Assembly (NCBI GenBank): GCA_015680905.1
Contig: CM027379.1
Coordinates: 27,918,501-27,982,500 of the forward strand
Origin: Coptis chinensis
Taxonomy: Eukaryota; Streptophyta; Magnoliopsida; Ranunculales; Ranunculaceae
Length of the DNA stretch: 64,000 nucleotides
Direction: 5' to 3'
Shown: one piece after another, positions 24,037 to 35,139 of the stretch
Numbering within the stretch: position 1 is the first letter of the stretch
How the letters are laid out: every line of letters begins with the position of its first letter
Notes under the pieces: model-generated
What the model saw: the letters and a program-made list of their open reading frames with translations, nothing else
Told to the model about the DNA's origin: nothing
Databases searched by the model: none
Translations under genes and position numbers: made by a program

Positions 24037-25417
24037 CTGGAGGTATGAATTGATTCATTTCACCTCTATTCGTACTTCCTTTCGCACACATTCTATACAA
24101 ACTGTGTAAGGTATTAGTAATGTGGGTTTTAAACATTTTTTATACGTATATCATAACCACAAATCCACAATTTTTATGAGTAGATTCGTCTTCTACATGT
24201 ACATATTGAGTATTGTATTTTCAGTGTTATTTGTTTTTGTCGAATCAAATTTTTCACAAATTATTATTGAAAACCTTGAACTTTAGATGAATTAATTTTC
24301 GTTTTAAATTCTTCCCGACCAAAGTAACATCGTTGAACTTGGAAAAAGAAATGCATCTGACAACTGTTTACACTGATGATTTTAAATGGGGTAATCAGAA
24401 TCAAAGTATAGGAATAATTGGAAACAAATAAGTAAGCTTCAGATAATGTTGCATACGTAATATCCCCAGTAATAAAACAAAACTGAAGAAATCCCAGTTA
24501 CATCAACCACCTCCACATTTATGCTTCCTATTTCTTCCTATTGGTACATTATCATCAAACCAACTGGACTAATAAACCTTTTCAACTATCTCACACCAAC
24601 TGATGCCATAAGATCAACGTACTCAAGATCATCCTCCTGTTTCTTGACTTTGACATGGTTTTCTGGCTGTTGAGGAGCAGAAGATGCCAAAGTGGGGGAG
24701 AATGGATCATATACTTGGTTTCCACTAGGACACACAACTGCCTTACCAGATGAGAAAGTGAGGTTATGTTGGTTTGGCACCAAGAAACTACCTGATCGTA
24801 TTATTGAATTTGATTGATTCAGCTGCAATTGCAATGAATTCATCATTTGGGGAGGAAATGGTGAATAGAAAATAGTGTTTGCATATGTTGTATCTGTCCT
24901 TACGAAAACCTTTAGCGCGCGATCATTATAATGTTGAACTTCTTTTTTATTGGACCTTGACTTGGGGCATCATAGTTGGATATTTGAGTTAATATCATTT
25001 TTTTCTTCTTGCAAATATCGTGGCTGGGACCAGTTGAGGCTTCCTTTGCTTCACCATAGCTGATTCGTGGTGTCGGGTTCCAAGTATTCTGTGCTTCTGG
25101 TACATTCTTTTGCATTAACCTCTGTTGTTTATGCAAATGTTCACCAATCCTCGCCTTTGTTTTAACCCCCAGATTCAAGTTGGAAAAATAACAAACATTT
25201 AACATATTTTTCTTTTCGGTTCCTTCTGTTCTTTGGGCTTAATATGTTGTTTCTTATTGATTTGATTTACATGTTGTCATCTTACATTCTTACCAACGTT
25301 TAGAGTTCGTTGGTGATGCTGCTTTGGGGCTTGATTTTGCAAATTTGTATTCCTTTGTCAGTATGCATTTGTATGCCTAGATCAGTATGTATATATGCTA
25401 TGAAGATAGATACGAGA
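24037..25417. other. Flank with an unrecognised minus-strand reading (24586-25205)
   Basis: Mostly non-coding. A minus-strand reading at 24586-24890 is open and protein-like (YSPFPPQMMNSLQLQLNQ, then SSGKAVVCPSGNQVYDPF, ending KKQEDDLEYVDLMASVGVR and a stop), which looks like a real C-terminus of a Ser/Gln/Pro-rich protein; I do not recognise the family. A second minus-strand frame at 24912-25205 (KARIGEHLHKQQRLMQKN) might be an upstream exon. Both may be a further host gene fragment. Confidence 0.35.
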
Positions 25418-25638
25418 AACAGTGAAGATATTCATTATATGCTTGGTGCTTTGAAGACTCTCGGCTCAATTTGGAAGTAGAGCGATGCTAATAACATAGC
25501 ATTTGTTGTTGAAGGATGTGGTGGACAGTTTCCTGTTGGGAAAGAATCGACAAAGGAAGTTCAACTTTTTCTAGGGAACGCAGGTACTACAATGCATCCA
25601 TTGACTGCTGCAGTTATTGCTGCTGGTGGAAATGCCAG
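25418..25638 (+). pseudogene. EPSP synthase, single exon fragment
   Basis: EPSP synthase makes 5-enolpyruvylshikimate-3-phosphate in the plastid shikimate pathway. The frame reads NSEDIHYMLGALKTLG, then [31 protein letters not shown] and VIAAGGNAR, ending in a GT donor at 25639 at the position where plant EPSPS genes have an intron. This is the conserved second exon. An in-frame TAG lies after SIWK, and two residues of the otherwise nearly invariant LGNAGTAMRPL stretch differ (A to T, R to H). No neighbouring exons are seen, so this is an isolated, inactive fragment. Confidence 0.85.
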
Positions 25639-25800
25639 GTACTATGTCTATATATCTAACTCAATATAGGAAATAATTTTTTTTTCCAAAGTCCCTCAGC
25701 CTCATGCTTGGGACTCAAAGTCGTGGTCTTGGTGTGTTATGAATTGTGACAAAGAATTCTCACTTTGTAAACTTATTTTTGAAACATTGTTGGTTTTGTA

Positions 25801-25975
25801 ATGAACATGTAATCTTCTTTTTCAGAAAATAATGGGTAAAAAAGTTTAGACTGATATTGATATTGATTTACATTCATGCATTCAAAAATAATGAACATGT
25901 GATCTTCTTTTTCAGAAAATAATGGGTAAAAAGTTTAGACCGATATTGATATTGATTTACATTCATGCTTTCAAG
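25801..25975. repeat. Tandem duplication, 90-bp unit
   Basis: The segment starting ATGAACATGTAATCTTC at 25801 is repeated from 25891 with a few differences, including an A-run length change. It lies in non-coding sequence behind the EPSP synthase exon. Confidence 0.85.
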
Positions 25976-27544
25976 TCTATTATGTTCTCGAACTGGGTCC
26001 ATGTCATATGCCATCCTAACCCTATTGAAGATTTGTGGTCGCAGGTATTAGAAGAAAAATGGAGGTAAAACCAACGGTTTTTGCTCGAGGGCTATATTTG
26101 CAGGTGGATTAGCTATATTTGCCAAAGTGGTGGTGCAATGAAAAGCTTGGTAGCGTTAAAAGGTGGGTACAGCAGCGGTTGCTATGATATGGCTAGCTGC
26201 AACAAGCTGCTTGGCGATTTCGGGATCAAAACCAAAACAAAATGAAGCTTCCAAGAAGCCTTCGCGAATAACTTATCACAATTGCTCCAAATTGTTTTTG
26301 TAGAAGGATTTAGTGCAAGGGTGGATTTCACCACTCGACTGGAAATTGTATCTTTTTGGTTGAATTGTATGAGTATAATCACATGGAAATGAAGGCAAGT
26401 GTCATTTTTTCATGTGCTACAATAACTAACGATGCTTGATCCACAATATTACAAACTTTTGTTAATATAACTATTGCAAATAAGCGGTTGATGTGGTTCG
26501 TATATAAATGCCTTAAACTTGAGTGTATTAATGTCCTACTTTTCTGCTATTATGTAGTGTCTTAATGAGTGAAAAGTTCGTATAACAATAACACAACGAA
26601 TGTATAATGTCCTAGCACAACAGAAACACCGAAGGAACATCCAGAAAATGCAAGCAGCAATTCAGAAAATATACGTGTAATACAATCGTCTATAGTTGCC
26701 ATTAGAGTATCCCGATAAAAAATGCATAATTTTGCTTTGTTGTGATCCATAAAATGCACAACTTATTCCGTGCTATAATGGATTAGTTAATTGATATGTA
26801 TTAGTTATTGGATATGGATGGATTAGTTAATTGATATGTATTAGTTATTGGATATGGATATGGATTAGTTAATAGATATGGATACGAATTAGTTAATAGA
26901 TCAACAACAGAATTCTTATGCTATACAACTGCTGTCATATTAAAATCTATATAAAGACATCAATATTCATGAAACATTCAACAAAAACCTATTGAAACCA
27001 TACGCCAATATACAGAAAGAAATCCTAAGAAAACACATCAATATTCACGAAGCACACACCATCATCCTTCTACTGCAGGTTCGTTTTTTTTTCCTGGACT
27101 GAAGGTTTTTCCCTGGTACACCATCTTTGAAAGGACTCCAAATTCTTTCCACTGAAGGTTAGTATTTTTTTACTGTTAGTACATATTTTTTGGTACATAA
27201 GAAATACAAACACACTTAATCAAAGTTACTCCTCCAAAAGGCTTTCAATCTTGGGTGTTACATCTTCAGCTTTAACCTTCACAAAGAATTGGTTCAAGAA
27301 CCATGTATAAGCATTGAACGGGGTTATTGGCTTTAGTGATAAAAAGTAAATGTATGCGATGATGCACTTCTGTAACCAATAGCTCAGATGCCTATTGATC
27401 CAAAAGTGACATGGGCCGACTCTGTGGAGGCCATCCAGTCTGACATATTTTTCCAACCAACTGGTGAATAGCATGCATCAAACCCTTATTGATGCTCTAT
27501 AGCTATAAAACTACAGCAACTGAACGTGAAATAAGAACTATATT
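25976..27544. other. Non-coding stretch with short tandem repeat
   Basis: A 40-bp unit (GGATTAGTTAATTGATATGT and following) starts at 26780, 26820 and, partly, 26862, giving a small array to about 26900. Minus-strand frames at 26182-26382 and 27226-27474 look weakly protein-like (for example HRVGPCHFWINRHLSYWLQK), but I do not recognise them. No gene is called. Confidence 0.4.
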
Positions 27545-28597
27545 CTGATGATAAAACTATCGTCTCTCATCAGTCAATCGGTTCGGCGAAGGAACAAAGA
27601 TATCACTCCAAAGTCGGTGTATTTTCGAGTCAATCTACACAACTATGTTACACTTAAGTACATTGCCAATAAATAATTCTAATAGAAACTGGTATCTGCA
27701 GTTCAGCGCCTCCTTTGCGCAGTGGGTGATAGTCTTCTGCCCTGTCTCTCGCTCTATCCGACTTTTCAATTCCCTGAGAATGCGAATTTGGCTAAGCTTT
27801 GGCCCCATGACCAACATCACTTGCTCTCCATCGTTGTTTGTTGTCAGTCCTCTACTTCCTCAACTCCTGCTCAATTGCTAGCTTGCCTTCCTTGGCCCTC
27901 TCATCCTTCTCCATTGCAATTCTCCTCTCTTTCAACTTTGCAGCCTTCTCCAGTTCCATTTCTTTTAATCTCTGTAGAGTTCTTAACTCAGATTCCTTGG
28001 CCTCTTCTATCTGAGAGATGGCAGCTGCCACTTTTAGGTTTGTTTTCTCCTCAACGTTGTGAGCCTTTTTGCTCAGTGTGTAGTACTCCTCTAGAGAGAG
28101 TGTCACCCCGTTTGGTGCATTTTCATTACTACCACTTCCAGCCAGTTCACTTTTTTCTAAGTCATGACTGCTACCAAAGCTAACCTTTCTGATGCTAGGG
28201 ACTGTCTTCTCTACTTCTATGGATGCGGAAACAACTTCCTCTGCTCTCTTCAAAGCCATCTCTTTCTCCAAATCCAAAGAAGAATACTCGACCCACAATT
28301 TTTCCAACTCATCTTTCACAGATTTAAGTTCTGCCACTGCAGCAGGATGTCTTTCTTGGGCCACTTCGAACTGTGCATTGGTCGTAGCACTTGCTTCATC
28401 ACCTATCCCTTGGTGCATCTCCTTTACCCTTAGATTAGCAAGTTCTGAGTCCTGTTTTGCTTGCTATTCTTTCCTTTGTGCTCTCTCGAGGTTCAACTTC
28501 AGCTCTTCTTTGACTCTATTTATGTTGTCTAACTCATTCAGTGCCTTGGCCTTGGCATCAAGGGTTGCCTCTGCCTGCTTTTTATACTTTATAGTCA
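27545..28597 (-). pseudogene. WEB1-family coiled-coil protein fragment, copy 1
   Basis: WEB1-type proteins are plant coiled-coil proteins that act with PMI2 in light-driven chloroplast movement. Minus-strand reading: AEATLDAKAKALNELDNI, VKEELKLNLERAQ, then [79 protein letters not shown] and [13 protein letters not shown]. The reading has an in-frame TAG between AQRKE and QAKQDSEL and another directly after EQELRK (Trp in the family). The part downstream (27635-27835) continues as a charged open frame (KLSQIRILRELKSRIERETG) of unclear origin. A second copy lies at 52628-53467 and shares the first stop. Confidence 0.8.
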
Positions 28598-28682
28598 AAA
28601 CCTTCATGCAATAAGAACGTGATACAATAAGTCAGATTCCTTGGAGCTTTTATAGTCAAAACCTTCATGCAATAAGAACGTG
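28587..28682. repeat. Tandem duplication next to WEB copy 1
   Basis: The sequence ATAGTCAAAACCTTCATGCA at 28591 recurs at 28652 (61-bp spacing), at the point where homology with the second WEB copy ends. This marks a rearrangement junction. Confidence 0.8.
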
Positions 28683-28767
28683 AAACAAGCAACTGAAATC
28701 AGTTATCCATGTTAAAAATAAAAAGACAAACTCCAAAACAAGAAAGAAAAAGATCTTGATAACATAC

Positions 28768-28853
28768 TGCTGCAATGCGAGCAACCATGATAGGACCAAG
28801 AATTCTTTCAAGTCTTGGATATAGAAGAGTTTGAGAGATTAGAAGTCCAGCAC
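28768..28853 (-). pseudogene. Major facilitator superfamily transporter, single exon
   Basis: Minus-strand exon between an AG acceptor (TATTATTAG) and a GTATGTT donor. It reads GAGLLISQTLLYPRLERILG and PIMVARIAA, a transmembrane helix and loop as found in plant MFS transporters of the ZIFL-like group. It is 86 bp with perfect splice borders but no neighbouring exon was recognised, so it is an isolated gene piece in the same orientation as the WEB fragment beside it. Confidence 0.6.
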
Positions 28854-28988
28854 CTAATAATAGATAAATTAGTAAGTAACACTACCACGTGCACAAGAAA
28901 TATCACTAAATTCACATATTTGTTTGATTCTCTACTTTAGCCCGACTCCTTTTCTTTCCGGGCTTCCAAAGCAGATGATACGTTCTAC

Positions 28989-29327
28989 ATGATTTCGGTT
29001 GACGAGAATTTATCTAGTAGAAAGCGATGGACACCAACAACAATCCAACTTGAAAAACTGCATCAAGTATTTGATCAATTCAATGGAAGTCCAAATAAAG
29101 AGATAATTAACAATTTGAAAGCTGAACTAAATCAACACGGTAATGTTTCAGAAAAAAAAACATAGTTACTTGGTTTCGCAACATGCGTGCTAAGTTGAAA
29201 AGAAAAACACTCATTAACGCAGAGAAAGATTCAGATGAAATTCAAGTAGAGATTCAAATTTCTCTAAAGAAGACCAAGCCTAATAATATGGAAGAAACTT
29301 CTGGTGACATTGTTCCTTCACAAGAAA
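28989..29327 (+). pseudogene. WOX-type homeodomain exon upstream of the Helitron replicase
   Basis: From ATG at 28989 the frame reads MISVDENLSSRKRWTPT, IQLEKLHQVFDQFNGSP and IINNLKAELNQHGNVSEKK, then a stop at 29163. In the next frame, directly after a run of nine A, it goes on as IVTWFRNMRAKLKRK and an acidic tail to a GTATGT donor at 29328. RWTPT.IQLE.L...FDQ, the extended loops and WF.N.RAK.KRK are those of WUSCHEL-related (WOX13-like) homeodomains, with helix-3 W48, F49, N51 and R53 present. One base is missing in the A-run relative to an open frame. A pyrimidine tract and AAAGCAG before 28974 could be an acceptor. Linker exons at 29402-29526 and 29615-29829 with GT/AG borders lead into the Helitron Rep exons, so it could be the amino-terminal part of that gene. 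Confidence 0.7.
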
Positions 29328-29614
29328 GTATGTCTTAACTTACAACGATTCTGACAAGTACTTTATATATTCATCATACTAATATTACTCTTAAATTGCA
29401 GGTCAGCATCAAGTATCAGTTAGGAAAACAACAACTACAAAGTCTACCCCAGTCAAAAGAAAACAGAGGAGGAAAACATAGAATAGAAGTTATAAATCTA
29501 ATCGTTTTAGTAGAATGAAACGTTTTGGTAAATATTTTCTTCTTATGTATTCAATTTATTGTTCTTATAGCATCAAATACTTTATTAAATGACATATTAT
29601 TATTTTTTAAACAG

Positions 29615-32444
29615 TATCTATGCCCGGAACAAGTGAAGAAGAAGCTAAAATAAATAGAGCTAAATGAAAAGAGATGCTGAATTTGAAAAGCATTGGAAAC
29701 GATAATTACATTGACGATGAAAGTGATGATGATTACCTATCACAAATGAGTGGATCAGATTCCAACATTGAAGTGGACAATGAAACTGAAGTTTCCATTT
29801 CACGTGGAATAGATGTCTCACATAAAAGTAATTTTCTTACAGCAATGTTTTATATTCTTATTATAATTAAATTCTTTAATTTTTATTAACTTTTTGCCTC
29901 GCAGGAAGTTGTTTTGAGCCTTTGGATTTTGGATGTCCAACCTCCATATGTTTTCACTATGGAGCTATTGTCTGGTACGAAGAAAGGAATGGTAAGAGCA
30001 AAAAACCTATTAATCCTAAATTCTCCATATGTTGTTAGAATGGAAAAGTTCAATTGCCTCTTCTAAAAGATACTCCAGAATTTTTGAAGAATCTTTTGGA
30101 TTGCAATGGAGGGTCAAAATCATTAAATTACATGGAAAACATCAGCATTTACAACTCAATGTTCGCGTTCACATCTACTGGTGGACAAGTTCAGAGCTCA
30201 GTTAATGATGGAAAGGCACCCTTTGTTTATAAAATAAAAGGGCAAAATCACCACAAAATTGGAACATTGCTTCCAGCTGAAGGAGTACATCCAAGGTTTG
30301 CACAGTTGTACATACATGATACTGAAAATGAAGTCACCCACAGGTTGAACTCTCTTAGTAAAAAAATTGTTAAGAGAAATCCAAAATATGCTTTAGATTC
30401 TAGCATTGTTCAAGGATTGATAAATATGTTGAATGTTACCAACGAACTCACCAAGACTTATAGAATGGCAAGGGATAGATTTAAAGAATGTCATGTGGCC
30501 AATGTCAGCATACAATTGATTAATAGAAGACAAAAAGATGGAAGACTTTATAATTTGCCATCATCAAAAGAGATAGCTGGTCTAATCGTTGGCAATGGTG
30601 ATGAATTTAACGAGCACAGATATGTTATTGTGGACAAGAAAGGATTTGGCTTGAAGAGAATCAACGAATTGCTTCCAAGTTTCATGGCAATGCAGTATCC
30701 ACTTTTGTTCCCCCATGTTGAAGATGGATATAGACTTGACATTCCATATAGAAACAATGCAGTAGTTGGAAAAAGAAAAAATATTAGCATGAGAGAATAC
30801 TATGCTCTTAGATTACAACTCAGACGCAATGAAGGACAGACTATAGTTCGTGGGAAAAAATTAAGACAGCAACTTTGTGTAGATGCTTATACAACTGTTG
30901 AACAAAATAGAATAGATTGGGTTCGAAATAATCAACAAACGATTCGGGCAGAATTGTATCAAGGATTAGTAGATGCAGTTGTTGCTAGTGACACGAGGCC
31001 AGGTACTGTAGGCAAACGGTTAGTTCTTCCTTCATCTTTCACAGGTGGTCCGCGGTACATGGTACAGAACTATCAAGATGCCATTGCAATATGCAGGCAT
31101 ATAGGTTCCCCAGATCTCTTCATTACTTTTACATGCAACCCTAAATGGCCAGAAATCCAGAGATGTATTGACATGATAGCTCCTGGTTATAAACCAGAAG
31201 ACTTTCCCGATATTGTTGCAAGAGTTTTTGAGATGAAATTGCACGAAATGATGACTGATTTACAAAAGCGCAAGAAATTTGGGAAGGCTTGGGCAGGTAA
31301 CCTATGTACTATACTGTTTTAAATAATTTAAAAATTCATAATATTTTAGGAAAATATTAATAAATACGGGTTTTGTTAATGTTTTGCATCATTATACACT
31401 ATTGAATTCCAAAAGAGAGGTTTACCACACGCTCACATTTTACTTTTTTTGGACAACGCTTCGAAGCCTACTACTCCTTCACTAATCAACAAGCTCATAT
31501 CAGCAGAGTTACCTGACCCAATTGGTGACAAAATTGCCTATGATTCAGTGCTAGAATTCATGATACATGGGCCATGTGGAATAGAAAACTTAGATTCCCC
31601 TTGCATGAATGAGAAAAAGTGTACTAAGTTCTATCCAAGACCGTTTAGTGAAGAGACAACTATTGACGACAATGACTTCACAGTTTACAGGAGGCGAAAT
31701 AACAATCGAAAGGGAATGAAAAAGAATATAGAAGTTGATAACAGATGGGTTGTTCCACACAATGTTGATTTGATAGTTAAGTACCAAGCTCATATTAATG
31801 TGGAACACTACAACAAGGGAAGATCAATCAAATACCTTTTCAAATATATTAACAAGGGAAGGGACAGGGCTACTGCAATTATTGTTGAAAACATGGTTAC
31901 AGATAAAGATAGTACTCATCAAATAGTAAAGGACGTTGATGAAGTTGCAAATTTCTTAGACTGCCGATTCTTATCTGCTTCTGAAGCGGTTTGGAGACTA
32001 TTGAAATTTGATATTCAAGACAGAAGACCAGGCGTTGAAAGATTACCATTCCATCTTGAAGGTGAGCATTTGGTTTATTATAGTGAAAGAGATGATGCAA
32101 GAGATGTAGTAAATAGGAAATCTTCATCAAAAACCAAGTTTACAGAGTGGTTTAAAGCAAATGTTGAGTATCCAGAATTAGCTAGGGGTCTTACGTATGT
32201 CGATTTTCCTATTAAATTCGTATGGGATAAGAAGGAAAGGAAGTGGAAGCCAAGAAAAAATGGGAAGAAAATTGGACGTGTCTACTACGCACATCCTACT
32301 TCAGGAGAGAGATTTTATCTGCGACTGTTGCTGAATATCGTCAAAGGTTCTTTGTCTTATGAAGATATTAAAACTGTTAATGGAAAAGTTTATCCAACTT
32401 TCGAGCAAACATGTCGGTATATTTTATTACATATTCCATATTAA
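29615..32444 (+). pseudogene. Helitron Rep (HUH endonuclease) domain
   Basis: The exon at 29615-29829 starts MPGTSEEEAK and holds an acidic stretch (DDESDDDYLS). After an intron (AG at 29903-29904) the Helitron N-terminal part follows: FGCPTSICFHYGAIVWYEER, PLLKDTPEFLKNLLDCN, SMFAFTSTGG, LLPAEGVHPRFAQLYIHDTE. The Helitron_like_N domain spans 30054-31296 and ends FITFTCNPKWPEIQ. The HUH motif PHAHILL is at 31425-31442 in frame with the following open stretch, and the catalytic pair KYLFKYINKG (Tyr codons at 31833 and 31845) is intact. One in-frame TAG is at 30036-30038, and 31297-31390 behaves like an intron (GTAACC donor) without a clear acceptor. The Rep part is therefore only lightly damaged. 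Confidence 0.9.
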
Positions 32445-33279
32445 CTTTTTTTTTTATATTGTTTTCTTGCCTAAAATGTCGATGATATACTTTTAGAAGT
32501 TCAAAGCTGATTCATATGTACCGATTCAAAACCTCTCCAATCTATGTTCATGTTTTAAAACCAGCACACAACTTCGCACACAACATTTTTTGTTTGGCTT
32601 TTCGAGGAGAACTGTTTGTTTGTGCATTTTGGAATTTCAAATATAAGTGAAGTCATAACAGAAAACCGGGTGACGAAGTATTTTTATTGCTTTTACAAGA
32701 AGCACTTGCTCTAATGTTTCAGCAGTTTATTGTAGACATTTGCTTCTGTGACCATAGTGGTGTTTGTATAATAGAAGCGTGACTTCAGGGTTCAGATGAT
32801 GCTTCACCTCTGCAGTTTTTAACGATCTCACTTCCGATGATGTTTAGAAGGAAAATAATAATAAGAAGACAATATTATATATATATATATATAACAGTTC
32901 TTACTTTTTTTTGTTTTACACGTTACTTGGGATATTTGATTAATGTACTACTGTTGAATCTAACATTCTAATATATGCTGAAAATCAAGGACTCTGCTGA
33001 ATGTATTACTGAAATTAAGATAAGGGGAGAGTTTACACGTTACTTGGTAATGTACACCTGCATAGTCAAAGTACACGGTTGGTTGCGAACTAATATATAT
33101 TTATCCTCATTATCGAGAATTCATTTAGATGTAAAAACATTTCATTAGAAAAAGATATTGAAACAAAAAAAAAATAGTACGTATTAATCATAAAACCTCA
33201 GCTCATTTATGATGGTTTACTATTAAAATGCAATTCATATTGTTACATTATTATTCTAATTTTTCATTTTTATATCAAG
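32417..33279 (+). other. Intron-like gap inside the Helitron gene
   Basis: The coding match stops at TFEQTC (32416) before GTATAT and resumes at about 33280 (AHGLLEDDSEWDDAMEE) after TATATCAAG, so this 0.86 kb has intron-type ends, although joining the two ends exactly as read does not keep the frame. It holds a (TA)n run at about 32877-32893 and no gene. Confidence 0.5.
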
Positions 33280-35139
33280 GCACATGGATTACTTGAGGAC
33301 GACAGCGAATGGGATGACGCTATGGAGGAAGTAAGTCATTGGCAAGTTCCAAAATCTTTAAGACAATTGTTCGTCACATTGATTTTGTTTTGTGGGGTGA
33401 CATATCCTGAAAAACTTTGGGAGAAACATCAAAAGCACCTCAGAGAAGATATTTTGTTTTGATATAGAAAGAAGAACAATAATGAGAATCTCCAACTCAC
33501 TGAAGAACAGATTAGAAATGAGACTCTCTGTGAGATTGAACAGATTATGGCTGAAAAAGGATTATCTCTCACAAACATTCCTGATTTCCCTAAATTTAAT
33601 ATGTCTTCAAGGATCTCCACAGATAACAGATTGATTGCTGAAGAATTAGATTACGACTGCAATGAGTTGCGAAAAGAATATGAGATTCTTAACAACGGAA
33701 TGAACGCTAATCAACGCGAGGTATTCAACTCTGTTAATGATGCAATTCAATCTCAATCAGGAGGTGTTTTTTTCGTGTACGGATGCGGAGGAACTTGCAA
33801 AACATATCTTTACAAAACAATTATATCTAAACTTCAGTCTGAAGGAAAGATTGTTCTTGCAGTTGCGTCGTCTGGGATAGCTGCGCTCCTACTTCCAAGT
33901 GGAAGGACTGCTCAAGGGACATCAATTGTTATTCCGACTGATGAAAACACCAATTGTGACATCTCTCAAGGGACATTATTACACAACCTTATCAGACGGG
34001 CTGATCTTATAGTGTGGGACGAAGCACCAATCACAGACATGGATTTAAGGTAGTAAACCATACACTGGAGGACCTTTTTAAATCACAAGGCAAAGAATTT
34101 GGTGGTAAAACATTCCTAATGGGAGGAGACTTCAGACAGATATTACCAGTCATTCCAAGAGGCACAAGAACTAATGTTGTTGATGCTTCTATCAACAAGT
34201 CAAAATTATGGAAAAACTGCAAAGTCTTTCACTTAACTGAGAACATGCGACTGAAGAATGGAAACATAGAATCAGCTACAACAAAGTCTATTGAAGAGTT
34301 TAGCAAATGGGTTTTAGACCTTGGAGACGGAAATCTTCTTACTTCTAGAATGAGTGACGAGGTGGAATCAACTTGGATCAAAATTCCGAAGACACCTTAT
34401 TCAGGATAGTGATAATCCAATTAGAAGATATTGTGTCATGCATATATCCGGATTTGGTCAACAAATATAGAGATATTCAGTATCTTAAAGAAAGAAGTAT
34501 TCTAGCCCCAAGGAACGAACAGTTGATGAAATTAACTCCACAATAATTTCAGAACTCCCAACAGAACTAAAGAGATACTTAAGTGCAGACTCACTAAGTC
34601 CAATTCAAGGTAAAAGTGCTGAATAAGATGTTTTATTCCCAACATAATTCTTAAACACTCTAGAATTTTCCGGCATACCGAACCACAAACTGGATTTAAA
34701 AGTTGGTGTTCCGATCATGTTAATGAGAAACATTAATCATAGTCGAGGACTGTGCAATGGGACTAGGATGATCGTCACAAAATTGGCTTCCAAAGTGATA
34801 TATGTGGATATTATTACAGGGAACAGAGTAGGAGATCCAGTTTTTATTCCAAGAATAGTTTTGTCCCCAAGCGATACGAAATGGCCATTTGAATTCAGAA
34901 GGAAGCAATTCCCTGTTAAAGTTTGTTTCGCTATGACCATAAACAAAAGCCAGGGACAAACATTCGAAAAAGTTGGAATATATTTGCCAACGTCAGTTTT
35001 CACTCATGGCCAGTTATATGTTGCAGTTTCAAGAACAAGCCCATGAGAGGGACTGAAGTTTTTAATCAGAAGGAATGGGGACGAGCCTGAAGGACATACA
35101 CAGAACATTGTCTATGAAGAAGTTTTCAATTCAATCTGA
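33280..35139 (+). pseudogene. Helitron PIF1-type helicase, broken
   Basis: Reads LLEDDSEWDDAMEEVSHWQV, LRQLFVTLILFCGV, LQLTEEQIRNETL, then the helicase: FVYGCGGTCKTYLYKTII at Walker A, VLAVASSGIAALLLPSGRT, LIVWDEAPI at Walker B, LMGGDFRQILPVIPRGTR, FHLTENMRL, and after a decayed part VGVPIMLMRNINHSRGLCNG, FAMTINKSQGQTFEKVGIYL and HGQLYVAVSRT. The Walker A reads GCGGTCKT, with Cys (TGC at 33796-33798) where the family has Gly. There is a TGA near 33460, a frame change near 34050 and several breaks at 34400-34700. The helicase is therefore not functional, unlike most of Rep and RPA. Confidence 0.9.

Noticed and set aside
27722-28614. Plus-strand open frames of 90-150 codons
   Set aside because: They are antisense shadows of the WEB coiled-coil reading, whose minus-strand protein is clearly recognisable; the same holds at 52808-53489.
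28929-28940. TCTCTACTTTAG as the definite 5' end of the Helitron
   Set aside because: Preceded by T and not by A, and also part of a pyrimidine tract before a possible splice acceptor; kept only as a candidate limit.
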